From CAYSVN01 sp964434585 (GTDB lineage: Bacteria; Patescibacteriota; Gracilibacteria; Peribacterales; Peribacteraceae), in NCBI GenBank assembly GCA_964434585.1, contig CAYSVN010000005.1, positions 1 to 35,561 on the forward strand: 35,561 bases of DNA, given 5' to 3'. How positions within the stretch are numbered: the stretch's first letter is position 1; each line of letters opens with the position of its first letter. Positions 21,163-30,070 of the stretch are shown here, piece after piece. The notes below the pieces were generated by a model. The model was not told where the DNA came from. It did not search any database and saw only the letters and a list, made by a program, of their open reading frames with translations. A program made the position numbers and the translations under genes.

Positions 21163-21190
21163 TTGCAGCGCTGTCTTAAACGTCTACAAT
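21163..21190 (+). promoter_or_regulatory. Promoter of secD
   Basis: TTGCAG (21163-21168), a 16-nt spacer and TACAAT (21185-21190), followed by a leader of about 27 nt to the ATG at 21224. The leader has no Shine-Dalgarno. Confidence 0.5.
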
Positions 21191-21223
21191 ATCCGTACTT
21201 TAATTTTATCATTTTTACGAATC

Positions 21224-23596
21224 ATGCAACGCTCACGAACTTGGACTCTTACCACTATTGTTATCGCTATTATTATTGGGCTGGTTAGCCTACCGGTTAG
21301 CTCCCGAACCTGGATGCCAGACTGGTTAGGATTACTTAAAAATGCCGACTGGCAATATGGGCTAGATTTAGCCGGTGGTACACAATTAGATTTTAGAATC
21401 TCGGAAACAGAGATTGTGGAAGAAAAAGCGCGTTTGCAAAACGCCATTGAGGCAGCAAAAGCTAATGGCGCTTCGCAAGAAGACCTTATTTCATTACAAA
21501 ATGAGCTTTTTAGCCTAGAAGAACAAGCAACAAACGTTGTTGAAGCTATTCGTACCGTGCTTGAGCGTCGCCTAAACTCACTTGGTGTTAAAGAGGCACA
21601 AATTACTCCTTCTTATTATGGGGCAGAAAAACACTTACTGGTAGATTGTCCTGGTGAGCTTGATGTTCAAAACTGTATTGATACTGTTGGTAAAACTATT
21701 CGCCTAGAATTTAAAACAAGGTTTGATGGTGACCCAGAACAATTTAACGATGAAATTCAAGCAAAAGTTGATGCTAGCCTAGCGCGTATTAACGATGAAA
21801 GTATTACCCTGGCAGTTATTGGCCAAGAAAGTGAACAGGAAAGTGAAGTTTATTACTTCCCAGCTAATTGGCAGTTTGAAGACACTATGCCTAATGGACT
21901 TGAGGACCTTTGGAACCAAACGACAGACCAAGGCATTGTACAGCGTCGTGGTAGTTTAACGACCCAACGTGGTGACGGAAGTATTGGAGCAGTGCAAGGA
22001 ATTTTCTTAAGTGAAGTATTAGAGAATAAAACTAGTACAGGCCGAACATTAAACGGTCTTAGTAGAACGTTTGATGTTGTTGCAGCACAAGCAGGCCTTG
22101 CTGCAGAGCGGTTTGAAGACCAAGTAGTAGCAAGTGATGAAGTATTAAGTGGCACCTTACTTGGTATTCCACCACGCGATGCTGGTGTAAGAGTACGTGC
22201 AGAGGGCGGTGCTGATATTATTTATTTAGAAAACTTTACTGATAGTACAGAGTCTATGAGCGCGAGTCACATTCTTGTTTCTTATACTGGTGCACTACGT
22301 GCGGACGAAACAGTTACCCGCACAAAAGAAGAGGCATTAGCAAAAGCAAATGACCTTAAAGCTCAATTAGATGGTGGTGCAAGTTTTAATGACTTAGCTA
22401 CTAATGAATCTGATGGACCGTCGGCAAGTGAGCAAGGAAGCTTAGGAGAATTTAGCCAAGGTGGAATGGTAGCACCGTTTGAAGAAGCAGCTTTTGCTTT
22501 AGGTGAAGGTGAAATTTCTGACGTTATTGAAACAGACTTTGGTTACCACATTATTCGTGCAGATACAGCGCTTACGACCACTAGCCCACTAGCAACTTAT
22601 AACCAAGTACGTGTTACTGGTAGTGGTGCAGAGGCAAGAGCAGAAGAACTACTAACCCAAATGCGCGAAGGTGTAACTATTGATGAGCAAGCGATTAATG
22701 TTCATAGTGTGTTTTACTCACTAGAACCAAGCTGGGTTGATACCGAACTAGACGGACGTTACTTTAGAAGCGCCGCCCCAACTCTGGACCACTTAGGTAG
22801 CCCAGTTGTACAAATTCAATTTGATAGTGAAGGTGGCCGTCTTTTCCAAGAGCTAACACGTAATAATATTGGTCAGCAAATTGCTATTTTTGTTGGTGGA
22901 ACATTAGTCTCTGCACCAAATGTTAGCAGTGAAATTGCAGGAGGTAGTGCAATTATTTCTGGTGTTGGTAATTTTGATAACGCACGTATTTTAGCTCAAG
23001 ACCTTAATACTGGTGCTATTCCTGCACCTATTTATTTGGCAGGGCAACGAACAGTAGAACCAACTCTTGGAGCTGACGCTCTTGCTAAATCTACCAGAGC
23101 AGCATTATTGGGACTGCTATTACTTATGATTTATATGATTATTATGTATCGAGGTTACGGTGTAATGGCTGCAATTGCCTTAGCGCTTTACGCTATTGTA
23201 TTAAGCTCACTACTTAAACTACCAATTGTAGGTAGTAATATTATTCTTACCTTAGCTGGTATGGCGGGTATTATTTTAAGTATTGGTATGGCGGTTGATG
23301 CAAACGTCCTTATTTTTGAACGCATTAAAGAAGAACGTAAAAATGGTAAGGTTCTTAGTACGGCAGCCGAAACTGGCTTTAAACGAGCTTGGCCAAGTAT
23401 TCGTGATGGTAATGTTTCCACCTTTATTACTTGTATTATTCTATTTACGATTGGAACTTCTATTGTTCGTGGATTTGCATTAATGCTTGCACTTGGTGTG
23501 GCACTTTCTATGTTCTCTGCCATTATTATTACACGGTTCTTACTGCGCAAAGCTGGTAAAACAACTTGGGGGGAATCGAAGTCTTGGTTCTTCTAA
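21224..23596 (+). CDS. secD: Protein translocase subunit SecD with an embedded parvulin (PpiC) domain
   Basis: 790 residues, far longer than the usual 400-600. SecD features: TM1 (9-26), the YGLDLAGGTQLDFRI signature (45-59), VLERRLNSLGVKEAQI (112-127), GRLFQELTRNNIG (538-550) and LAQDLNTGAIPAPI (590-603). The C-terminal five-helix RND domain contains GMAVDANVLIFERIKEE (688-704). Between the periplasmic halves, residues about 346-447 form a complete parvulin-type peptidyl-prolyl isomerase: SASHILVSY with His349, FNDLATNESDGPS, GSLGEFSQGGMVAPFEEAAF and TDFGYHII. A helical linker region (62-110) also expands the first periplasmic domain. SecD uses the proton gradient to pull exported proteins outward; a built-in foldase would meet them as they emerge. 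No secF follows. Confidence 0.93.
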   Translation: MQRSRTWTLTTIVIAIIIGLVSLPVSSRTWMPDWLGLLKNADWQYGLDLAGGTQLDFRISETEIVEEKARLQNAIEAAKANGASQEDLISLQNELFSLEEQATNVVEAIRTVLERRLNSLGVKEAQITPSYYGAEKHLLVDCPGELDVQNCIDTVGKTIRLEFKTRFDGDPEQFNDEIQAKVDASLARINDESITLAVIGQESEQESEVYYFPANWQFEDTMPNGLEDLWNQTTDQGIVQRRGSLTTQRGDGSIGAVQGIFLSEVLENKTSTGRTLNGLSRTFDVVAAQAGLAAERFEDQVVASDEVLSGTLLGIPPRDAGVRVRAEGGADIIYLENFTDSTESMSASHILVSYTGALRADETVTRTKEEALAKANDLKAQLDGGASFNDLATNESDGPSASEQGSLGEFSQGGMVAPFEEAAFALGEGEISDVIETDFGYHIIRADTALTTTSPLATYNQVRVTGSGAEARAEELLTQMREGVTIDEQAINVHSVFYSLEPSWVDTELDGRYFRSAAPTLDHLGSPVVQIQFDSEGGRLFQELTRNNIGQQIAIFVGGTLVSAPNVSSEIAGGSAIISGVGNFDNARILAQDLNTGAIPAPIYLAGQRTVEPTLGADALAKSTRAALLGLLLLMIYMIIMYRGYGVMAAIALALYAIVLSSLLKLPIVGSNIILTLAGMAGIILSIGMAVDANVLIFERIKEERKNGKVLSTAAETGFKRAWPSIRDGNVSTFITCIILFTIGTSIVRGFALMLALGVALSMFSAIIITRFLLRKAGKTTWGESKSWFF
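22259..22564 (+). other. Parvulin domain inserted in SecD
   Basis: Codons 346-447 of secD. The order of motifs (SASHILV, EALAKANDLKAQLDGGASF, ESDGPS, GGMVAPFEEAAF, ETDFGYHIIRA) is that of PpiC/PrsA rotamase domains, with the active-site His, Asp and aromatic positions kept. The reading frame is continuous through it. Confidence 0.9.
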
Positions 23597-23614
23597 TATT
23601 TTTTTACATTGCTT

Positions 23615-24824
23615 ATGAAAAAATTTCTTCCACTATTATCTGTATTTTTAGTTGTGCCAACATTAACTTCAGCTCTTACATTTACAGCCAGTGAACAGCT
23701 AACGCTGCCTGATAATATTGGTGATAGTTATGTTGCTGGAGAGTCAGTTGTAAGTACAAATGTGCTGGGAGATTTATACGCAGCTGGAAAATCCATTATT
23801 GTTAGTGGTACCATTAGTGGTGATGCAAATATAGCTGGTGAGACTATTGCCTTAAACAATGTTGAAGATGACGTTCGTGTAGCTGGTTCACTTATCAACA
23901 TCAAAGGTAATGTGGGTGGCCATGCTCTACTANNNNNNNNNNTTTAATAACTTTGCTGGTATGCAGTCGGTAAAGTCTGGAGTTATAAATGATGACGTAC
24001 GTATTGGTGGGGCAACTATTAGTATTGCCGGAACTATTAATAGTAATAGTAATTCACGTATTTATGGTGAAACTGTTGTTATTAATGGAACAATTAATGG
24101 TCCAATATTTATTGAGGCCAGTAATCTTGTTATTAATGGAACTATTAATGGCAAAGCAGAATTGATTGCAGATACTATAAATGTTGATGGTGCTAAATTT
24201 AACAATGGCGTTACCTACTGGACAAAAAATGGAGAACTAAATGTTGCCAGTACTACCGTAGCTCAAGCGCCAGTTTACGACGCTACACTTCGAACTATTC
24301 ATGATGATGTTGATAAAAAAGGAGCCGCTGGCGTTGGTCTTGGAATTGGTATTGGTATCGGAGTTGTTTACAGCCTGCTTTCGGCAGCTGTGTTACTACT
24401 TATTATGCTTCTCGTTGCCACTAATTTCTTTAAAAAGACGGGGTCTATACTTTTAAAAACACCATGGCAGTCGTTCTTTATTGGTCTCATTTACTATGTG
24501 GCTACTCCTATTGTTGCATTACTATTGCTTGTAACCGTTATTGGTATCCCTATTTCTGTTATTGCAATGGTGGTATGGGGATTAAGCTTATGGCTTTCTA
24601 CTACAGTTACTGCTTTAGTACTTACGCAGGCTTGGCTTACTAAAACTAAGCGCAAGTGGGACTGGTGGCAGCTATGGTTGGGTAGTATTGTCATGTTCTT
24701 TTTACTTAAAATGGTAATGATTGTACCTATTATTGGCTGGATTGCTTATGTTGTTGCTATCTGCTTCAGCATGGGTGCTATTTTACAAGAGAAGAAAATT
24801 ATTTGGGAGAAATATATTAAGTAA
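23615..24824 (+). CDS. Exported bactofilin-like beta-solenoid protein with C-terminal membrane helices, split by a scaffold gap
   Basis: The signal peptide MKKFLPLLSVFLVV starts at ATG 23615; a TTG at 23609 is less likely. Then comes a polymer-forming (bactofilin-like) array of short repeats of the form GDxxxAGxxIxxxGxIxGDANIAGxTI, continuing after the gap with DDVRIGGATISIAG and TVVINGTINGPIFIEA. Ten N (23933-23942) interrupt the repeats, and the frame differs across them only because the gap length is a placeholder. After a linker, four to five membrane helices occupy the last 150 residues. The layout matches extracytoplasmic polymer-forming proteins with a membrane domain. It follows secD by 18 nt, so it may be co-transcribed. 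Confidence 0.8.
23933..23942. other. Scaffold gap (10 N)
   Basis: An N placeholder inside the repeat-rich beta-solenoid region, where short similar repeats could have broken assembly. The true length is unknown. Confidence 0.95.
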
Positions 24825-24845
24825 ATCAACAATCTTTATTTTTGG

Positions 24846-24874
24846 TTACAAAAAAGTAGAGAACGCTGTACACT
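24846..24874 (+). promoter_or_regulatory. Promoter of def (leaderless)
   Basis: TTACAA (24846-24851), a 17-nt spacer and TACACT (24869-24874), ending 6 nt before the ATG at 24881. The TACAAAAAAGTAGA stretch is shared with the SDR promoter. Confidence 0.55.
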
Positions 24875-24880
24875 AGTCAT

Positions 24881-25321
24881 ATGGCGCTAGTACCTATTAT
24901 CACCGGTAAAAATCAAAAAGTTTTAACGACAAAGGCATTGCCTGTTAAGTTTGATAAGGCTTTAAAAAAACTAATTACTGATTTAGAAGACACCGTCCAG
25001 TTTGATAAAGGCCTTGGAGTTGGGCTTGCTGCACCCCAAATTGGTGTTAGTAAACGCGTGTTTGTAGCTGCAATAGATGATGAAATAACCGTCATGGTTA
25101 ATCCAAAAATTATTTGGGAAAGTGAGCAAACGGCTACGAAGCAAGAAGGCTGTCTTAGTCTGCCAGGTTTAGAAATTAGCATCACAAGACCGATAGAAAT
25201 TATTGTAAATTATCATGATAAAAAAGGACGCCAACGAGAGCGCAAATTAAAAGATTTTAATGCTAGGGTTGTACTGCATGAATATGATCATCTTGATGGG
25301 GTTTTGATTACAGATTATTAA
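24881..25321 (+). CDS. def: Peptide deformylase
   Basis: 146 residues, a short but complete deformylase; it removes the formyl group from nascent N-termini using a bound metal. The three family motifs are present: GLAAPQIG (48-55), EGCLSLP with metal ligand Cys91, and HEYDH with ligands His133 and His137 and catalytic Glu134. The C-terminus stops soon after HLDGVLITDY, lacking the helix that E. coli Def carries. The leaderless mRNA predicted from the promoter would begin with this ATG. The gene is separated from the next one by heptad repeat C. Confidence 0.95.
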   Translation: MALVPIITGKNQKVLTTKALPVKFDKALKKLITDLEDTVQFDKGLGVGLAAPQIGVSKRVFVAAIDDEITVMVNPKIIWESEQTATKQEGCLSLPGLEISITRPIEIIVNYHDKKGRQRERKLKDFNARVVLHEYDHLDGVLITDY

Positions 25322-25322
25322 T

Positions 25323-25387
25323 GAGGTTTAGAGGTTTAAATTTTACCTCTGAGCTTCACAGCTTCTAAACCTTAAACATAAAACCTC
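25323..25387. repeat. Heptad-type inverted repeat, copy C
   Basis: Left arm GAGGTTTA twice in tandem (25323-25338). Right arm units TTCTAAA, CCTTAAA, CATAAAA, CCTC. GAGGTTT (25323-25329) pairs with AAACCTC (25381-25387), and inside it AGGTTTA (25332-25338) pairs with TAAACCT (25366-25372). It lies between two plus-strand genes. Confidence 0.7.
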
Positions 25388-25410
25388 TACTCAAGTTATA
25401 AAAATAAAGG

Positions 25411-25416
25411 TATAAT
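25411..25416 (+). promoter_or_regulatory. -10 box of the MBL-like gene (leaderless spacing)
   Basis: A perfect TATAAT ending 6 nt before the ATG at 25423, just after heptad repeat C. Confidence 0.6.
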
Positions 25417-25422
25417 CCCTAC

Positions 25423-25947
25423 ATGTTTACTTTAAAATTACAAGACAACTCCCCTGTTTGCGAATTAGAAAGCACTTCTATTATTGTTTTTTCTGATAAA
25501 ACAGCGAAGGATGGGGAAATTCATTTAGCTCATAATATTGGTGACTTACAAGCTGGTGCCAACCTTAATTGGCCTGGTGAATATGACCGTGGTGGCACTG
25601 CCATCCGTGGTTTAAGTACAGACGACGCTACTATTATCTGGCGTATTGATGTTGGTAATGCTAAATGCGCGTTTATGAAAGCGCCTCTTGCAGACACTCT
25701 TTCAGACCACCATTTAGAACGCCTTGGCCAAATTGATGTCCTTGTTATTGAATCTGACGATGCAAAAAAATCTGAGAAAACAGTGGAGGCTTTAGATCCT
25801 AGAATTATTGTTATTATTGATAATGGAAATTCTAATGCAGAACTTCTTAAAGCTTTAACCAATACTATTCCCGAGCCAACTAAAAGCTACACTGTAAAAT
25901 CTAGCATGCCTGCAGAGGGACGCGAGATTGTTATTCTCTCTAACTAA
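25423..25947 (+). CDS. Degenerate metallo-beta-lactamase-fold protein
   Basis: 174 residues. The pattern NWPGEYDRGGTAIRGL (49-64), then IIWRIDVGNAKCAFM, LADTLSDHHLERLGQIDVLVIES (blocks within 89-111) and ALDPRIIVIID (123-133), follows the order of the UPF0173/UlaG-like metal-dependent hydrolases: GPGEYEV.G..I.GI, a dipeptide before 'LGDL', 'IDVLLIPVGG', then 'EPRIVIPMHY'. The HxHxDH metal site is absent and PMHY is replaced by IIDN, so it should not bind the usual metals. It may be a regulatory or structural relic. It overlaps the following membrane-protein gene by one base (TAATG), suggesting translational coupling. The assignment is by motif order from memory. Confidence 0.6.
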   Translation: MFTLKLQDNSPVCELESTSIIVFSDKTAKDGEIHLAHNIGDLQAGANLNWPGEYDRGGTAIRGLSTDDATIIWRIDVGNAKCAFMKAPLADTLSDHHLERLGQIDVLVIESDDAKKSEKTVEALDPRIIVIIDNGNSNAELLKALTNTIPEPTKSYTVKSSMPAEGREIVILSN

Positions 25948-26825
25948 TGCAACGTTTTAAAGCCCTTATCGGCTCAACGTTTGCTTTTATTTTCCGGACT
26001 CATTGGCACCATATTTTATGGGGGGCAGTTATGCTAACCGTTATTAGCATTGTTGTGATGATTGTGTTTGCAAATCTGTTAGCAGATGTATTTGATCCAC
26101 TTATTAGCCTAATGGAACAAACACCATTAGCGCTACTTGATGATGCAGATGTACTACAGAGCAGCGGTGAGTATAGTGATATAAAAACAATAATGGGTGA
26201 GGCACTTAGCGAGCATATTCGCATAGCGATTATGACAAACTTAAATGTGTTTATACCGCTTTATATTATTTTTATACTGGTTGCTATTACAACGTATCTT
26301 TATTTTTTAATGCAATCACTTTATAAAAAATACAATGTATGGCAAGTTCTAAAAAGTGTACCTAAGCAAATTATTAGAATGATAAGTGTAGTCGCCGCTG
26401 TACTCGTTGCTATTTACATTCCAATATTACTACTAAGCTTACTTAGCTATATTGCCCCTAGCTTGTATGTTCTTAGCGGCCTTATTGCAACAATTTTTGT
26501 TATTGCCATTATTCCTGCTATTGCACTAACTCCTATTATTGCCGTAAAAGAAAGTATTAATGGCTACAAGGCACTATTAAAAAACATTCAAATTGCACGC
26601 AAATACTGGAAAAGTATTTTTGCCTCTATTATTGGATTCTCTATTATTAGCTCTATTGCATGGATACTACTACTTACTATTTTAGACTTTATTCTACAAG
26701 GTCTTGGCTTTGTACTACCCGGTGTACTATGGGGACTATTAACGCTCTTTAGTTTTATGTGGGCTTACTGTGTTTACCAAGCAGCTATTACCCACTTTAT
26801 GGTAGAACTAGAAACTCAATATTAA
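25947..26825 (+). CDS. Six-helix membrane protein, first of a paralogous pair
   Basis: 292 residues. A basic N-terminus leads to TM helix 1 (about 24-46). A large extracytoplasmic loop follows (47-95: FDPLISLMEQTPLALLDDAD and beyond), then helices near 97-120, 143-168, 175-198, 225-250 and 258-280. Cytoplasmic loops contain NVWQVLKSVPKQIIRM and ESINGYKALLKNIQIARKYW; the latter resembles the conserved loop of DUF975 / GDPD-membrane-domain-like proteins. The substrate or role is unknown. It begins on the stop of the MBL-like gene and is followed 16 nt later by a paralogue of identical length. Confidence 0.75.
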   Translation: MQRFKALIGSTFAFIFRTHWHHILWGAVMLTVISIVVMIVFANLLADVFDPLISLMEQTPLALLDDADVLQSSGEYSDIKTIMGEALSEHIRIAIMTNLNVFIPLYIIFILVAITTYLYFLMQSLYKKYNVWQVLKSVPKQIIRMISVVAAVLVAIYIPILLLSLLSYIAPSLYVLSGLIATIFVIAIIPAIALTPIIAVKESINGYKALLKNIQIARKYWKSIFASIIGFSIISSIAWILLLTILDFILQGLGFVLPGVLWGLLTLFSFMWAYCVYQAAITHFMVELETQY

Positions 26826-26841
26826 TTTTTTTAACTTACTT

Positions 26842-27720
26842 ATGGACTGCTTTTTAAACCGTTTTCTACAAAGTGTAAAATTTGGCTTTCACACTTCATT
26901 TAAAAAGGTTGTAGTGGTTGCACTTATTTTTATTGTGGCCTCTTTATTTATTGCTGCAATATTTGGAGGAAGAGCAATATTTGAAATTTTGAATCAATCT
27001 GCTGAATTATCATTTGTGCAAGATGCCCATGCAGATGTTTTTATTTCAAGTGGAGAATTTGACCCCTCTGTTGTTAGTATTAGCAGCCCCTCTTCAGACG
27101 TTGTAATTGAGGCTGTCTTACGAAAAAATGCTGCCTCACTTATTATCGGTTACATTTTATTTATTATTTTAGGTGTTATTACTGCTACTTACGTTGCACT
27201 TGTCGCCCTAACACCTAAAGCAACTATTAAAGAGCTACTTACATTAACGCGTAAAAATACCGTACGGTATCTTTTGGCAGGAATTGTATCTGCAATTTTA
27301 ATGATGATACCTTATATTCTTGGTATTGTTATTATGATGGCGGCTGAACCTCTAGCCCCAATTGGGGCTTTGGTGATGATGGCTGGAATGGCATTTGTAG
27401 CACCGTTAGCATTTTTTACACCAATTGTCGCACTGCAAGAACAGATTGGTGGCTGGCGTGCGCTTACAAAAACACGCCAATATGTTAAAGGTAATTTTTG
27501 GAGAGCGTTTTGGAATATTGTAGGCTTTATGTTCCTTTCTATGGTGCTAATGTGGATTATCTTCTTTATTGTATTTATAGCTACCGGAGTTGTTGCCACG
27601 TTTATTACTCCGCTTATTACCATTCCAGTGTTCGTGCTTTATATACTCTTTAATTATTTGTACCAAGCTAGCATGTTCCACTTTTTAGTAGAACTACTCG
27701 ATAGCGTTAAACACTCATAG
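26842..27720 (+). CDS. Six-helix membrane protein, second of a paralogous pair
   Basis: 292 residues, identical in length and topology to the preceding protein. It has a first helix at about 22-45, an extracytoplasmic loop, then helices near 97-122, 143-165, 172-195, 228-255 and 256-278. The loops LTPKATIKELLTLTRKNTVRY and LQEQIGGWRALTKTRQYVKGNFWRA occupy the positions of the paralogue's KSVPKQIIRM and ESINGYKALLKN loops. The C-termini LYQASMFHFLVELLD and VYQAAITHFMVELET are clearly homologous. The two probably form a heterodimer or are redundant copies; function is unknown. Its 3' end overlaps the convergent pheT stop by 14 nt. Confidence 0.75.
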   Translation: MDCFLNRFLQSVKFGFHTSFKKVVVVALIFIVASLFIAAIFGGRAIFEILNQSAELSFVQDAHADVFISSGEFDPSVVSISSPSSDVVIEAVLRKNAASLIIGYILFIILGVITATYVALVALTPKATIKELLTLTRKNTVRYLLAGIVSAILMMIPYILGIVIMMAAEPLAPIGALVMMAGMAFVAPLAFFTPIVALQEQIGGWRALTKTRQYVKGNFWRAFWNIVGFMFLSMVLMWIIFFIVFIATGVVATFITPLITIPVFVLYILFNYLYQASMFHFLVELLDSVKHS

Positions 27721-30061
27721 TACTCATCACTTTTTGATGTTCTGGCTTCACTTCTTGTTCGGTCAGAGTTTTCTCCTTGCTGCGGTACGTAAACCTTAAG
27801 GTTAAGTTGTAGCTTGCAGATCCTTGTGGCTGATACGTATCAACAACCTCTACTGATTCTAGCAACTCTGTTGCGCCCTGTAATGTTTGCAGTAGTTCTG
27901 CTGTACGTTGGCTGTGGCTACGTTCAATAGTTTCATCGTAACTAATTGCTGGATACTCTTTTAGTTTTTTAGCAATTATATCACTAGGATTTAATGCTAA
28001 TAGCTCTTGCAGGTTTATACTTACAACCGCACTACAATTTGGTAACTGCATAGCTGTCATAACTTCTGGGTGTAGCTCTGCTATGTAACCAACTTCTTTG
28101 TTATTTACAATAATAACACTGGCTCTTCCTGGATGAACATGTTGAGCGGGACTTGCACTAGCTTTGTATTGTACCTGGTAACCAATTTTTATCAGCGCAT
28201 CTGCTATTAATTGCTGTAAACGATACAGTGGTAGTGTTTTAATATCACTGCTATTTTTTTGCGCTAGTAATACCGAAAGCTCTGAATGCTCACCTTGTTT
28301 ACTGAAGACATTGCCCACGCTAAACGTTAGCAACTCCTTACGGCCAGCAAACTGGGTTTCTGCGTGTTCTAGTAATGCTGGTACTAAACTAGGTTGCATT
28401 AGGCTCGTTTCTTCTCCTATCGGATTGCTAACTACTTGGCAATTATCAACATTGAACCCTGCTTTTTGTAGTTGCGTTGGTCCAATCATGCTTAATGGTA
28501 ATAGCTCGAACCCACCAGCTTCTTTTAAACGATTTCTTAATTTTTTAAGTCGTGTATCACGGGCTGGTAGCGTTGCTGCACGGGTTGGTAATACTGGTTT
28601 AATATTTTGGTAACCAATAACACGTCCTAGCTCTTCTGTTAAGTCTTGTTGAGACGTTAAGTCTGTACGAAATGCTGGTGGCTCTACCATTAACTGTTCT
28701 CCGCTGCCAGTTACTGCACATTCTAATGAGTGCAGAATATCAATCGCTTTGGCGTCACTAATATCAGTACCAAGTAAAGAGGCAGCTTGTTGTACATTAA
28801 ATACAATAGACTCTGTGTTGCTGGTAGCACTTCCATCAAAAAATTCTGCTGTTAATTGCATATTTACTGCTAGCTCTTTTAATAATTCTATTGCACGAAT
28901 CAAGCCTATTTCTGTTGCAATATGTGGCACACCTTTTTCGTACACTGTGCCTGCATCGGTACGGTGACCCATTGCTACCATCGTACGACGGACACTTACT
29001 TGGTCACAAATAGCAGCCTGTAAAAAAATATTTTTTGTGGTATCTTTAGAGCTTGTGCGCAGTCCGCCCATAATTCCAAATAAGTCAAAAATACCTTCAT
29101 CGTCACTTAGTACTACCGAACCTTCTGGTAATTTACGCTGCTTGTTGTCTAAGGTTGTAACATGCTCACCTTGCTTCGCTGCTCTCACATGAATATCACC
29201 AATAAAATCATCGCTATCAAACCCATGTAGTGGTTGACCAACATCCATCATAACGTAGTTTGCAATATCAACCATGGTAGAAACGGGACGCCAACCAGTT
29301 GCAATTAGTCGCTGCTTCATCCAGTTAGGAGTTTCTTTAAAGCCATCCACTTGCATTTGTATAGCCCTATAACATGGTACTAATTCTGGAACTTCGTTAT
29401 GAACATTAAATGGCAACGAGCCAGTTGGTACATCTTTTAATTCCCAATTAGGTTTATATTTCCAGTTAGCAATTCCAATAGCTACACATTCACGCGCAAA
29501 TCCTAAATGCGAAAATAAATCTGGACGGTTCGTAATAGCGTGGTTATCTACATCAATAACAACATCATCTATTTTTAAATATTCAGCTAAGCTACCAGCT
29601 ACTAACTCACCATCACCCAAGTCAATAACGGGGCGATCCCCCATCTCTGGAGTATCTGGAAACATTTCTTCCAGCTCTAATTCACTTGCTGCGCAAATCA
29701 TCCCTTCGCTGGCTTCACCACGGATTTTTATTGCCCCTAATGTAAAAGGACCCTTTGGTGAATACACACTCGCGCCAACTGGTGCAAATGCAATAAGCAT
29801 TCCTTCCCGCAAGTTACTACCGCCACACACAATAGGGTACGTCCCCTGTGTTGTCATTACCTCGCACATATTTAGGCGGTCAGCCCCTGGGTGTTTACGT
29901 AAGTTTGCCACTTTACCTAGTACGCAGTTACGTGCCCATTTTCCTTGCAGTATAAGCTCGTCTACTTCTGCTACTTGCGTTGTAATACGGTCTGCAATCA
30001 CCTGTGGGTCTTGCTCATTCCAAGTTACATAGTCCGAAAGCCAATCTAAAGATAATTTCAT
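27707..30061 (-). CDS. pheT: Phenylalanine--tRNA ligase beta subunit
   Basis: 784 residues, full length. In order: the N-terminal MKLSLDWLSDYV, an EMAP-type tRNA-binding domain (about 40-150, VLGKVANLRKHPGADRLNMC, then GAIKIRGEASEGMICAASEL), the B3/4 editing domain, and the B5 DNA-binding-like domain (FNVQQAASLLGTDI, then EPPAFRTDLTSQQDLTEELGR). The catalytic-like core follows, ending with the ferredoxin-like anticodon-binding domain (HPGRASVI, then KEYPAISYDETIE and RSKEKTLTEQEV). It charges tRNA-Phe as an (alpha-beta)2 complex with PheS. No pheS is adjacent, which is unusual. TACAAT ends 9 nt before the ATG. Confidence 0.97.
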   Translation of the reverse strand: MKLSLDWLSDYVTWNEQDPQVIADRITTQVAEVDELILQGKWARNCVLGKVANLRKHPGADRLNMCEVMTTQGTYPIVCGGSNLREGMLIAFAPVGASVYSPKGPFTLGAIKIRGEASEGMICAASELELEEMFPDTPEMGDRPVIDLGDGELVAGSLAEYLKIDDVVIDVDNHAITNRPDLFSHLGFARECVAIGIANWKYKPNWELKDVPTGSLPFNVHNEVPELVPCYRAIQMQVDGFKETPNWMKQRLIATGWRPVSTMVDIANYVMMDVGQPLHGFDSDDFIGDIHVRAAKQGEHVTTLDNKQRKLPEGSVVLSDDEGIFDLFGIMGGLRTSSKDTTKNIFLQAAICDQVSVRRTMVAMGHRTDAGTVYEKGVPHIATEIGLIRAIELLKELAVNMQLTAEFFDGSATSNTESIVFNVQQAASLLGTDISDAKAIDILHSLECAVTGSGEQLMVEPPAFRTDLTSQQDLTEELGRVIGYQNIKPVLPTRAATLPARDTRLKKLRNRLKEAGGFELLPLSMIGPTQLQKAGFNVDNCQVVSNPIGEETSLMQPSLVPALLEHAETQFAGRKELLTFSVGNVFSKQGEHSELSVLLAQKNSSDIKTLPLYRLQQLIADALIKIGYQVQYKASASPAQHVHPGRASVIIVNNKEVGYIAELHPEVMTAMQLPNCSAVVSINLQELLALNPSDIIAKKLKEYPAISYDETIERSHSQRTAELLQTLQGATELLESVEVVDTYQPQGSASYNLTLRFTYRSKEKTLTEQEVKPEHQKVMSTMSV

Positions 30062-30070
30062 AGTGCAAGG

